DNA of 13,020 nucleotides, taken from positions 1 through 13,020 of the forward strand of contig JBBIHG010000090.1 in assembly GCA_037447125.1 (NCBI GenBank), given 5' to 3'. The notes beneath the pieces were generated by a model that was not told the origin of the DNA, made no database searches, and saw only the letters and a program-made list of their open reading frames with translations. Both the position numbers and the translations under genes were made by a program. Below, in pieces: positions 1-6,889 of this stretch. Position 1 is the first letter of the stretch; each line of letters begins with the position of its first letter. Source of the DNA: UBA2029 sp037447125 (GTDB taxonomy: Bacteria > Chloroflexota > Anaerolineae > Aggregatilineales > Aggregatilineaceae).

Positions 1-49
1 GCGCCTACTTTCCCCGGTGGCTGTTTTGTATTAAGATACGGAAGAGGCT

Positions 50-154
50 GGTTCTTGGTGGTCGGTTTTTGGTGATTGGCTCTTGTTGAGAACGTCATCG
101 TCCCCGGGAACACCCTGTCAGCAACCAACAACCAATAACCAATGACCAATAACC
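50..154. repeat. Imperfect inverted repeat of TTGGT-type units
   Basis: A T/G-rich arm (about 50-81, units such as TTGGTGGTCGG and TTGGTGATTGG) is matched by an A/C-rich arm (about 124-154, units ACCAATAACC and ACCAATGACC). By hand alignment about 24 of 32 positions are complementary, before counting G-U pairs, with a loop of about 42 nt. Each arm is itself built from short degenerate TTGGT/ACCAA repeats. It lies just upstream of the first gene, so it is either a long leader hairpin or a dispersed intergenic repeat. I see no coding sequence in 1-173 and no convincing promoter there. Confidence 0.5.
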
Positions 155-173
155 GTTCTTCAACGAGGTTCCC

Positions 174-2651
174 ATGCGCGAATGGCAGCTCAAGCCCGGC
201 GACCCGATGGCCCCTCGCATCGCGGCGGACGCCCGTGCCGGGCGCACCGATTACCACGATGATCAGGTCTGGGGGCTGCGCCTGGGCGGCCCTGCCGAGC
301 CGGCGCTCAGCCTGGAGACGCGCTACGGCGGGCGAGTGGGCCTGGCCCGCATCGTGCCCGTGTGGGGCGTCGGCGGGCGCAAGGTCTACGAGACGCAGGC
401 GTACCACGCCCCGCCCGTGCTCACGGCCTTCACGCCGGACTTGCTGCGTGTCCGCGCCGGGCTGACCCCCACCCTGGCCCTGACCGCCGAATTCTGGACG
501 ATGGAATCGCAGGCGGTCGGCGGGCGCTTCACCGTGCGCAACAGCGGCGACCGGCCCCAGCCACTGCGCCTCGACCTGACGGCGCAGGTCGCCCGCCAAG
601 ACAAAGTGCTGCCCATGCTCTTCCTGACGCTGGAGGGCGGCCTGGTCGCCCTGCAGATGGGCCGCCTGCCGCACCTGCAACCGGTGCTGCTGCTGGAAGG
701 GGCGCACGAAACGGGCGCGACCGCCCAGCTCAGCCGGGCGCAGACCGTCCCGCCGGGCGAAGCGGCGACCTTCCGCTGGGTGCTGGCTGCGCGCCCGCTG
801 CGCGACGAAAGCCTGGCCCTGGCTCACCGCTGGCTGGCGGTCGAGGACTGGGACGCGCACCTGGCCGCCGTCGCTGCCCGCGCCGAGGCTGCGCCGCAGG
901 TTGAGACAGGGTACGCGGACTGGGACGTGGCCCTGGCCTGGAGCCAGCAGCTTGTGCTGCGCGGCTTCCTGGCCGCGACGGGCAGCCTGCCGCACCTCTC
1001 GTTCGTCGGCACGCGCAAGCCCAACCAGGGTTACGCCCTCGGCGGGGCGCACAGCGGCGGCTTTGCCTCGCCCTGGGGCGGGCAGGCCGTCCCCGACGCG
1101 CTGACCATCGCCGGGACGGTGGCGCTGGCCGCGCCGGAGCTGGCCCAGGGCATGGTGCGCAACTTCCTGGCCGTGCAGCGCGACGATGGCTGGATTGACG
1201 CCCGGCCCGGCCTCGATGGGCAGCGGGCCAACGTCCTGGCCCCGCCGTTGCTGGCTGCGCTGGCCCAGACTGTCACCCAGTTCACGCACGATCAGGCGTT
1301 CCTGGCGGAGTGCCTGGAGGGGCTGCTCGCCTTCTTCGGTCGCTGGTTCGCCCCTGACGCGGACGCCGATGGCGATGGCGTCCCCGAATGGCAGCACCCC
1401 GGCCAGGGCGCTTTCGTCGAGGGACCCACGCTGGCGCATGGATCGCGCTGGGCACAGGGGGTGGACCTGACCACCGTCGAAGCGCCCGACCTGCTCGCCT
1501 ACCTGATCCGCGAGGCGCGCGCGCTGCTCGACATCGGCGCGCTGCTGGATCGCCCGGATGTGGCCGAAGTGATCACCCCACGCCTGGACGCGCTGATCGC
1601 CGCGTTGGAGGAGTTCTGGGATGAGGCGCGCGGCGTCTACGCCTACCGCGACCGCGATGCCCACGCCTGCCCGTCCGGCGAGACGGTCTTCAGCGGGCAC
1701 GGCGAGTCCGTTCTGGCGGAGCGCGTCGCGCCGGGTCAGCCGGGCCGCCTGATCCTGCGCGCGACCGGTGGGCTGGATCGCAAACCCGCGCTCTCCTGCA
1801 TCGTCGAAGGCGAAGACACTGCCGGAAACCCGGCCCGCGAGGAGGTGCCCGGCGAGGCCTTCGACTGGTACCGGGGCGCGGGAACGGCCACCACGCGCAC
1901 CGTCTGGCAGACAGTCACCGGGCTGCGCTTCGCTGGGCTGAGCCGTGTCTTCAAGATTGAGGCGCGCACGGTTGACCTGTCCGCCCACGACATCGCCCTG
2001 CTCATGCCGCTGTGGTCGGGGGCGCTGGACGAGGCGCGCGCCGCCCGTCTGGTGGCTCACCTGACCGATCCGGCAGCGTACTGGCGTCCGTTCGGCGCCC
2101 CCGGCTGTCCCGCCAACGCGCCGCATCACGATCCGGCGCTGCACAATGGCTGCAGCGGCGTCTGGCCGGGGTGGAACGCGCGGCTTGGCCTGGCCCTGAT
2201 CGAACGAGGCTTCCCCCACGAGTCGGCGGAATTGTTCGGGCGCTTGCTGGCCGCCCAGACGCGCAGCCTGGCCGAAGAAGGGACATTCCGCGCCCTGTAC
2301 CATGCCGAGAGCGGCGAGGGCCTGGGCGACAGCGACGTGCTCACCGGAGCCGTGTCATGGGGATGGTTCGCCCGGCTGTTCGGGGCCTTCGCCCTGGACG
2401 CATGGCGTGCCGCGATCACCGGCCCCTTCGCCTTCGCCGGCGAGACGATGACCTGGACGCAGCACGGCGTGCGCATCACGCGCAGCGAGGGCGGCACCGA
2501 GATCGCCTTCCCCAGCGGGCAGATGGTCATGCTGCCCGCCGACGCTGCCACGCAGATCGTGCGCGACCCGGCGGGCGGAGCCATTGCCGCGCCGCCGTCC
2601 CCGCTCTCTGACGGCGTTCCGCCGCCCGCCGATCAAAGTGGGGTACAATAA
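174..2651 (+). CDS. (alpha/alpha)6-barrel glycoside hydrolase-like protein (GH63/trehalase-like clan), 825 aa
   Basis: The predicted protein has no signal peptide or membrane segment and should be cytoplasmic. Residues about 1-240 are beta-rich, like the N-terminal beta-sandwich of GH63-type enzymes. From about 245 the protein is helical and resembles six-hairpin glycosidases: VPDALTIAGT (306-315), ELAQGMVRNFLAVQRDDGWID (322-342), the APPLLAALA element (356-364), an acidic DADADGDGVPEWQHPGQ loop (395-411) and a late WPGWNARLGLALIERGF segment (664-680) matching the family's conserved Trp/Asn helix. Residues about 510-602 look like a beta-rich insertion inside the barrel, and 750-825 is a beta tail. 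The start ATG at 174 follows a GAGG at 165-168. Family knowledge suggests hydrolysis of alpha-linked glucosides or mannosides such as mannosylglycerate or short oligosaccharides, but the substrate cannot be read from the sequence. I did not assign catalytic acids with certainty. Confidence 0.75.
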   Translation: MREWQLKPGDPMAPRIAADARAGRTDYHDDQVWGLRLGGPAEPALSLETRYGGRVGLARIVPVWGVGGRKVYETQAYHAPPVLTAFTPDLLRVRAGLTPTLALTAEFWTMESQAVGGRFTVRNSGDRPQPLRLDLTAQVARQDKVLPMLFLTLEGGLVALQMGRLPHLQPVLLLEGAHETGATAQLSRAQTVPPGEAATFRWVLAARPLRDESLALAHRWLAVEDWDAHLAAVAARAEAAPQVETGYADWDVALAWSQQLVLRGFLAATGSLPHLSFVGTRKPNQGYALGGAHSGGFASPWGGQAVPDALTIAGTVALAAPELAQGMVRNFLAVQRDDGWIDARPGLDGQRANVLAPPLLAALAQTVTQFTHDQAFLAECLEGLLAFFGRWFAPDADADGDGVPEWQHPGQGAFVEGPTLAHGSRWAQGVDLTTVEAPDLLAYLIREARALLDIGALLDRPDVAEVITPRLDALIAALEEFWDEARGVYAYRDRDAHACPSGETVFSGHGESVLAERVAPGQPGRLILRATGGLDRKPALSCIVEGEDTAGNPAREEVPGEAFDWYRGAGTATTRTVWQTVTGLRFAGLSRVFKIEARTVDLSAHDIALLMPLWSGALDEARAARLVAHLTDPAAYWRPFGAPGCPANAPHHDPALHNGCSGVWPGWNARLGLALIERGFPHESAELFGRLLAAQTRSLAEEGTFRALYHAESGEGLGDSDVLTGAVSWGWFARLFGAFALDAWRAAITGPFAFAGETMTWTQHGVRITRSEGGTEIAFPSGQMVMLPADAATQIVRDPAGGAIAAPPSPLSDGVPPPADQSGVQ
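2644..2649 (+). promoter_or_regulatory. -10 element TACAAT for the first Uma2 gene
   Basis: TACAAT differs from TATAAT at one position and sits 29 nt before the ATG at 2679. Its last base is the first base of the TAA stop codon of the upstream glycosidase gene. I see no good -35 hexamer at the usual spacing. A purine-rich Shine-Dalgarno (GGAGGAG) follows near 2664-2670. The same GTACAAT/GTATAAT form recurs before three other genes in the window. Confidence 0.5.
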
Positions 2652-2678
2652 GAGCAGGAGAGCGGAGGAGCAATAGCG

Positions 2679-3227
2679 ATGGCCGTCACAACGCAGCCCA
2701 TCACCGTCGAAGAGTTCGAGCGCCTGGTTGTGGAGCCAGAGAACGCCGACCGCCGGCTGGAATTCGTAGGGGGGGAGATCAGCGAGGTGGTGTCGAATAG
2801 CTATTCATCACTGGTGGCAGCGCGCATCAACGGCTTCCTGTTCGTCTATCTGCTGCACAATCCTATCGGCTATCTCACCGGCGCGGATGGCGGCTACCAG
2901 ATTGGCGACGAGCGCTACATCCCCGACGCGGCCTTCGTCTCGAAGGCGCGCCAGCCCCAGCCGTCGCACGAAACCTACAACCCCCTCGCCCCCGACCTGG
3001 CGGTTGAAGTGATCTCTCCCTCTGATCAGCCCGACGTGATGCGCCTGAAGCTGGCCAACTATCTGGCGGCGGGCGTGGTCGTGTGGGTCGTCAACCCAGA
3101 GGCCAGGACGGTCGAGGTCTATACGCCCGGCAAGCGCGCCTTCCGTCTCGGCATGAGCGGCACGCTGGACGGCGGCGAGGTGCTGCCTGGCCTGGCCCTG
3201 CCCGTCAAGGACCTGTTCCCCGATTGA
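2679..3227 (+). CDS. Uma2 family (DUF820) putative restriction-like endonuclease, copy A, 182 aa
   Basis: The length and motif order match the Uma2/DUF820 family, which has a PD-(D/E)XK nuclease fold. Visible motifs are RRLEFVGGEISEV (25-37), IPDAAFV with Asp83, APDLAVEVISPSD with Glu110 (104-116), then RLKLANYLAAGVVVWVVNPEARTVEVY (122-148), where Lys124 is a plausible active-site lysine. Asp83/Glu110/Lys124 as the catalytic set is inferred from family alignments, not proven. The biological role of Uma2 proteins is unresolved; they are very numerous in Cyanobacteria and Chloroflexota. The ATG follows GGAGGAG at good spacing. It is the first of a tandem pair with copy B 50 nt downstream, and the two are probably cotranscribed from the promoter at 2644. 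Confidence 0.9.
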   Translation: MAVTTQPITVEEFERLVVEPENADRRLEFVGGEISEVVSNSYSSLVAARINGFLFVYLLHNPIGYLTGADGGYQIGDERYIPDAAFVSKARQPQPSHETYNPLAPDLAVEVISPSDQPDVMRLKLANYLAAGVVVWVVNPEARTVEVYTPGKRAFRLGMSGTLDGGEVLPGLALPVKDLFPD

Positions 3228-3277
3228 GTCGGGGGCCACTTCGCGCAGCCCGTCGAGCAGACGTAGGAGCAAAACCA

Positions 3278-3829
3278 ATGGCCGTCACAACGCAGCCCAT
3301 CACCGTCGAGGAGTTCGAGCGCCTGGTCCTCCAGCCGGAAAACGCCGACCGCCGGTTGGAGTTCGTGGGAGGGGAGATCAGCGAGGTGGTGTCCAACAAC
3401 TATTCATCACTGGTGGCCAGCAAGATCAGCTTCTTCATCCAACTGCACCTGATGCAGAAGAATCTGGAAGGTTACGTCACCGGCGCGGACGGCGGCTACC
3501 AGATTGGCGACGAGCGCTACATCCCCGACGTGGCTTTCATCGCCAAGGCGCGCCAGCCGCAGCCATCGCACGAGACGTACAACCCCCTCGCCCCTGACCT
3601 GGCGGGTGAGGTGCTCTCCCCCTCCGACCAGCCCGACGTGATGCGCCTGAAGCTGGCGAACTATCTGGCAGCCGGCGTGGTCGTGTGGGTCGTCAACCCG
3701 GAGGCCAGAACGGTCGAGGTCTACACGCCCGGCAAGCGCGCCTATCGCCTTGGCGCCGACGGAACGCTGGACGGCGGCGACACGCTGCCCGGCCTGGCCC
3801 TGCCCGTCAAGGACCTGTTCCCCGATTGA
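3278..3829 (+). CDS. Uma2 family (DUF820) putative restriction-like endonuclease, copy B, 183 aa
   Basis: This is the second member of the tandem pair. I chose ATG 3278 because the codons after it (MAVTTQPITVEEFERL) match the start of copy A exactly and because a TAGGAG ribosome site ends 8 nt upstream; the open frame extends further upstream, but that part is out-of-frame sequence of copy A. The predicted catalytic residues are kept: Asp84 in IPDVAF, Glu111 in LAGEVLSPSD and Lys125 in RLKLANY. The residue before Glu111 is Gly where copy A and most relatives have a hydrophobic residue, so activity could be altered. The divergent segment (residues about 48-67) reads as an amphipathic helix with changed surface residues. 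It ends just before a hairpin shared with the convergent gene at 3882. Confidence 0.88.
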   Translation: MAVTTQPITVEEFERLVLQPENADRRLEFVGGEISEVVSNNYSSLVASKISFFIQLHLMQKNLEGYVTGADGGYQIGDERYIPDVAFIAKARQPQPSHETYNPLAPDLAGEVLSPSDQPDVMRLKLANYLAAGVVVWVVNPEARTVEVYTPGKRAYRLGADGTLDGGDTLPGLALPVKDLFPD

Positions 3830-3835
3830 CACGAA

Positions 3836-3858
3836 AATGGGGACCGCGCGCCCCCATT
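3836..3858. terminator. Hairpin between convergent genes, probable terminator
   Basis: AATGGGG (3836-3842) pairs perfectly with CCCCATT (3852-3858) across a 9-nt G/C-rich loop. It lies in the 52-nt gap between the stop codons of Uma2 copy B and the minus-strand fusion gene. Read on the minus strand, the second arm runs into TTTT, so it looks like an intrinsic terminator chiefly for the fusion gene, with possible use in both directions. Confidence 0.6.
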
Positions 3859-3881
3859 GACTCAGGCTCCGCCGCTTCGCC

Positions 3882-5804
3882 TCAATCCTCACTGAAGGTG
3901 CGCAGCGTCTCCAGGTAGTACTCCGGAATGCCGATGTCGTAACGCCGGCCCTGCACGACCACGCCCAGGAAGCCGTCTTCCTGGCGCAGCCGATCCAGCG
4001 CCGATGTGAGCTGGAACTCGCCGCGCTCGCGCACGTTGTGTCTGATATGCTCGTCCAGGTAGTCGAAGATCTGCGGCTTGATCACGTATTGCCCGAAGAC
4101 TGTCAGGTACTCGTCGTCGGGCAGGCCGGGCATTTGCAGAGACTGGCGGGCGTAGTCTATGGTCGGCTTCTCAACGAACTCGGTGATGCTCAGCAGCGCA
4201 CCCTCTTCCAGCCAGGTGCCGGTCGCCGTGCCGAAGTTGGCGATCTGGTCTTCGGGCGTGCGGCGCAGACCGAGCGCGCTCACCCCGCGCTGGTGAAAGA
4301 CGTCAATCACCTGCTGGGCACACGAGCGATCCGTCTCGGAGCGGTAGAGGTGATCGCCAAGCATGAGCAGGAACGGCTCCCCATCTATCGCCTCGCGCGC
4401 CGTGTAGACAGCGTGGCCCAGCCCTTGCTGCGTGCGCTGGACGATGAACTTGACGCGCTGGCCGATGTCCAGCAGGCGGCGCGAATAGTCCTGGAAGTGG
4501 CGGGGCAGTTTGTTGTAATTCTCGATGGACACCTGTACTTTGAAGAAGGTCTCGAACTCGCGCAGGTCGTCGGCCTGGACGATGATGATCACTTCCTCGA
4601 TGCCCGCCGCCAGCGCCTCCTCGACAATGAGCAGGACGGCCGGCTTGGCGACGCCATCGCGGTCCACAATGGGGAATAGCTCCTTCTTGGCTGCCTTCGA
4701 TGCCGGGAAGAGGCGCGTGCCGAACCCGGCGGCGGGGATGAGCGCCTTGCGCACCTGCGGCCCCGGCGTGAGCGTCAGCTTGAGGCAGGGCAAGGCCAGA
4801 TCGCGCTCCACAATGTCAATGACAGCCTGCTGGTCGGCCTCGCTGCGGGCGATGAACTGAGCCGTGCCATCGCCCTGCGACCCCACGCCCTTGCCGCCCC
4901 AGATGTGCGGCTTGAGCGGCTCGTAGGCCAGGACGCGGTGCAGCACAGGAGCCGTCAATTCCTCCGGGCAGGCGGGTGTCGCATAGCGATCGAAGAATTG
5001 CTGCGCCTCGACCATCAGCGCGCCGAGCTGCTCACCATCGCCCGCCTTGAGCGCCTCCACCGACTGGTGCACGAGGCGCTTGTTGATCGGGCCGAGCAGC
5101 TTCTGCACGCCCGCCTCGGTCTCATTATCCGCGAAGGGATACGAGCGGTTGAGCCGGGCCAGAATCTCCATCGTGTCCTTCTGCGCCTGCAAGTCCACCA
5201 GGACGAAATAGAGGGTCTGGCCAGCGCGCAGTTCTTCGGTATCCAGCCGCTCGCCGTCAAAAGCCATCAGCACAGGACGGTTGCCAAAGGCGCAGCCCTG
5301 ATCCATACGCCCGCAGCGCGACGGCGTGGTGATTTCGCCCTGGTAGGCGATCTCCATCTCGCCGCGCGTGGTCAGCTTGAGATCGTAGACGCGGTTGAAG
5401 GCACGGGCGGCCAGCACGGAGATGGCTGCGCTCGATGACAGCCCCTTCTTGACCGGCAGATCGGTTTGTGTATTGTCAAGGACCAGGCCGCGCACGTGGT
5501 AATTCGTCAGCATCTGGTAGGCCACGCCCGCGATGTAGCTCCAGAAGCCGCCGCGCTGCGCCTCGTCGAGCAGCGCCTTCGGCTCCATCGGAATCTCATA
5601 GGGGCCATGGCGCACGCCGTCGGGCGTGGTGGAGGTGAGGATGAGCGCGGTCGGGTGTGGCTCGACGTTGGCGTAGATGCCCTGGTTGGTGCCGGCGATC
5701 AGCGCGTAGCCTTTCTCGATGTCCGCGTTGATGCGCCGGTAGCCGCCCGCCCAATCCGAGTGCTCGCCGAACAGGCAGATGCGCCCTGGAACGAATATCT
5801 TCAC
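3882..5804 (-). CDS. Bifunctional GHMP sugar kinase / GalU-type UTP:sugar-1-phosphate uridylyltransferase, 640 aa
   Basis: Two enzymes are fused in one frame. Residues 1-350 are a GHMP kinase: PGRICLFGEHSDWAGG (6-21) is close to the galactokinase signature GEHTDYNGG, GLSSSAA (121-127) is the phosphate-binding loop, Asp168 in GRMDQG matches the catalytic Asp region, and GGKGVGSQGDG (303-313) is the third motif. Residues 352-640 are GalU-like: PAAGFGTRLFPASKAAKKELFP (357-378), GLGHAV (461-466), LGDHLY (482-487), EFVEKP (542-547), GEFQLTSALD (595-604) and YDIGIPEYYLET (622-633). The predicted pathway is sugar plus ATP to sugar-1-phosphate, then plus UTP to UDP-sugar, in the cytoplasm. Galactose is the first guess from the kinase motif, but arabinose or glucuronate are open. 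The start is GTG at 5804, set by AAGGAG at 5813-5818 with 8-nt spacing. Both active sites look intact. Confidence 0.88.
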   Translation of the reverse strand: MKIFVPGRICLFGEHSDWAGGYRRINADIEKGYALIAGTNQGIYANVEPHPTALILTSTTPDGVRHGPYEIPMEPKALLDEAQRGGFWSYIAGVAYQMLTNYHVRGLVLDNTQTDLPVKKGLSSSAAISVLAARAFNRVYDLKLTTRGEMEIAYQGEITTPSRCGRMDQGCAFGNRPVLMAFDGERLDTEELRAGQTLYFVLVDLQAQKDTMEILARLNRSYPFADNETEAGVQKLLGPINKRLVHQSVEALKAGDGEQLGALMVEAQQFFDRYATPACPEELTAPVLHRVLAYEPLKPHIWGGKGVGSQGDGTAQFIARSEADQQAVIDIVERDLALPCLKLTLTPGPQVRKALIPAAGFGTRLFPASKAAKKELFPIVDRDGVAKPAVLLIVEEALAAGIEEVIIIVQADDLREFETFFKVQVSIENYNKLPRHFQDYSRRLLDIGQRVKFIVQRTQQGLGHAVYTAREAIDGEPFLLMLGDHLYRSETDRSCAQQVIDVFHQRGVSALGLRRTPEDQIANFGTATGTWLEEGALLSITEFVEKPTIDYARQSLQMPGLPDDEYLTVFGQYVIKPQIFDYLDEHIRHNVRERGEFQLTSALDRLRQEDGFLGVVVQGRRYDIGIPEYYLETLRTFSED

Positions 5805-5851
5805 AGATCAGGCTCCTTGATGATGCCCCATCGCGTGCGTCCAGCCGCGCA

Positions 5852-5857
5852 ATTGTA
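5852..5857 (-). promoter_or_regulatory. -10 element TACAAT for the kinase-nucleotidylyltransferase gene
   Basis: On the minus strand the sequence reads GTACAATT, with the hexamer at 5857 to 5852. Transcription would begin near 5845, giving a leader of about 40 nt that carries the AAGGAG ribosome site (5813-5818) before the GTG start. The -35 region (TGGAAG at 17-bp spacing) matches the consensus only weakly. Confidence 0.5.
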
Positions 5858-5943
5858 CAGGATTCGCGGCGCAGCTTCCACTTTCGCTTGCCCCTGGGTG
5901 CGGGCAAAGGTTGTCACCAAATCGCTTGCCACAGGGCCTTGAT

Positions 5944-5975
5944 CTCATCCCCCAGCCGCGCCGCGCGGGGGTGAG
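5944..5975. repeat. G/C-rich inverted repeat in the divergent intergenic region
   Basis: CTCA-t-CCCCC (5944-5953) pairs with GGGGG-TGAG (5967-5975): nine base pairs with one bulged T and a 13-nt loop. A smaller hairpin, TTGCCC/GGGCAA, lies at 5888-5907. The region 5805-6098 has no credible gene. The CTCA-CCCCC form resembles G/C-rich intergenic palindromes I recall from other Chloroflexota, but this copy is degenerate and its role is unknown. Confidence 0.4.
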
Positions 5976-6005
5976 GTTAACCATCGGCAGCAGATAATCC
6001 GCTGA

Positions 6006-6019
6006 CCACATTTTCGTGG
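6006..6019. promoter_or_regulatory. Small dyad CCAC-N6-GTGG, possible operator
   Basis: CCAC (6006-6009) and GTGG (6016-6019) form a dyad 14 bp upstream of the -35 hexamer of the XRE-type gene. Position alone suggests a regulator site, perhaps for autoregulation. A 4-bp arm can easily occur by chance in DNA of this composition. Confidence 0.2.
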
Positions 6020-6033
6020 ACTCCCTGGCCGCT

Positions 6034-6062
6034 TTGCGCGCGTGTTGGCGAGGCCGTATAAT
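6034..6062 (+). promoter_or_regulatory. Promoter TTGCGC-N17-TATAAT for the XRE regulator
   Basis: A perfect TATAAT (6057-6062) lies exactly 17 bp after TTGCGC (6034-6039). Transcription should start near 6069, about 30 nt before the ATG at 6099, leaving room for the GGGGAGG ribosome site (6084-6090). This also rules out the upstream GTG at 6042, which falls inside the promoter. Confidence 0.65.
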
Positions 6063-6098
6063 GGCGGCAACTGTCCGCCGCACGGGGAGGTATGCACG

Positions 6099-6833
6099 AT
6101 GAGCGCCAACGATCTCGCGGCCCGCGCGCGTCCAAAACCCTTGACTGACGGGGAAGCGACCGACTTCGAGGAGCTCTACCTGCTGCGCGCGCGCATCCTC
6201 GGCGTGCTCATCCGCGACGCGCGCCAGGCGGCGGCGCTGGGCCTGGAAGCGTGCGCTCAGTGCACCGGCGTGACGCCGGAGACGCTCGAAGCATGGGAGC
6301 TGGGCCGGGAGATGCCCAGCCTACCGGAGCTAGAGCTGCTCGCCTACCGGCTGGGCGTGCCGGTCAGCCATTTCCTGGCCCCGAACGACACGCTGGAACA
6401 GGAGCGCCGCCCGGCGGTGAACCGCGACGAGTACCTGGCCCTGCGCGACCGGCTGATCGGCGCGCTGCTGCGCTCGGCGCGCGAGGAGCGCGGGCTGACC
6501 CCCGAAGCCCTGGCCGACGAAGCGGGCATCTCCGCCAGCAGCGTCACCGCCTACGAGTTGGGCCAGCGCTCGATCCCGCTGCCGGTGCTGACCTCCCTGG
6601 CCTCGGCCTGCCACGTCCCGCTGTCGTACTTCCTGGAGAGCAGCAATCGCATCGGCCAGTTCCTGACGCTGCAAGAGGACTTGCGGCGGCTGGCCGACCT
6701 GCCGGAGGAGATGCGCCGCTTCGTCAGCGCGCCCGTCAACCAGCCTTACCTCGACCTGGTGATGAAGCTCGCCGCGATGGAAGGCAATCGCCTGCGCGGC
6801 ATCGCCGAAGCGATCCTCGACATCACACTGTGA
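6099..6833 (+). CDS. Tandem XRE-family helix-turn-helix transcriptional regulator, 244 aa
   Basis: The protein contains two Cro/C1-type helix-turn-helix domains in a row. The first spans about 28-93 (with VTPETLEAWELGREMPSLPEL) and the second about 113-179 (with GLTPEALADEAGISASSVTAYELGQRSIPL). The two align with each other end to end, including the closing VPVSHFL / VPLSYFL, so they arose by internal duplication. The second copy has the more typical recognition helix (SASSVTAYELG); the first has drifted and carries two Cys residues. A helical C-terminal part (185-244) has no recognised ligand domain. The start at ATG 6099 is set by GGGGAGG 8 nt upstream and by the promoter position. No target is evident; candidates are its own promoter region and the divergent fusion gene or the downstream glycosyltransferase. 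Confidence 0.85.
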   Translation: MSANDLAARARPKPLTDGEATDFEELYLLRARILGVLIRDARQAAALGLEACAQCTGVTPETLEAWELGREMPSLPELELLAYRLGVPVSHFLAPNDTLEQERRPAVNRDEYLALRDRLIGALLRSAREERGLTPEALADEAGISASSVTAYELGQRSIPLPVLTSLASACHVPLSYFLESSNRIGQFLTLQEDLRRLADLPEEMRRFVSAPVNQPYLDLVMKLAAMEGNRLRGIAEAILDITL

Positions 6834-6875
6834 GCGCCGCGCGCCCGCGCCGTTTCTGGCCCTCCCCGAACGCGG

Positions 6876-6881
6876 TACAAT
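6876..6881 (+). promoter_or_regulatory. -10 element TACAAT giving a near-leaderless transcript
   Basis: GTACAAT ends only 8 nt before the ATG at 6890. With the usual 6-7 nt between the hexamer and the start point, transcription would begin at about 6888-6890, so the mRNA would have little or no leader. There is no Shine-Dalgarno in front of this ATG. The -35 region is weak (TTTCTG at 17-bp spacing). Confidence 0.5.
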
Positions 6882-6889
6882 CGCGCCCC

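Larger units (their letters stand above)
2679..3829 (+). repeat. Tandem gene duplication (two Uma2 copies)
   Basis: Copies A and B are near-identical along most of their length. The first 47 nt after the GCC second codon differ at only one place, and the last third is almost unchanged. A stretch of about 19-20 codons (about 2820-2877 in A, 3419-3478 in B) is strongly diverged and contains a one-codon length difference. The pattern indicates recent duplication or continuing gene conversion of the flanks. Confidence 0.9.

Noticed and set aside
2012..2611. 199-codon second plus-strand frame inside the glycosidase gene
   Set aside because: The translation is Arg/Gly/Ala-rich and without motifs, while the main frame there carries conserved glycosidase helices.
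4038..4679. 213-codon plus-strand frame opposite the nucleotidylyltransferase domain
   Set aside because: The opposite strand encodes all GalU motifs in order; this frame has no recognisable motif or ribosome site.
6042..6098. Upstream GTG start adding 19 residues to the XRE regulator
   Set aside because: The segment contains the TATAAT promoter and has no ribosome site; ATG 6099 has GGGGAGG at ideal spacing.
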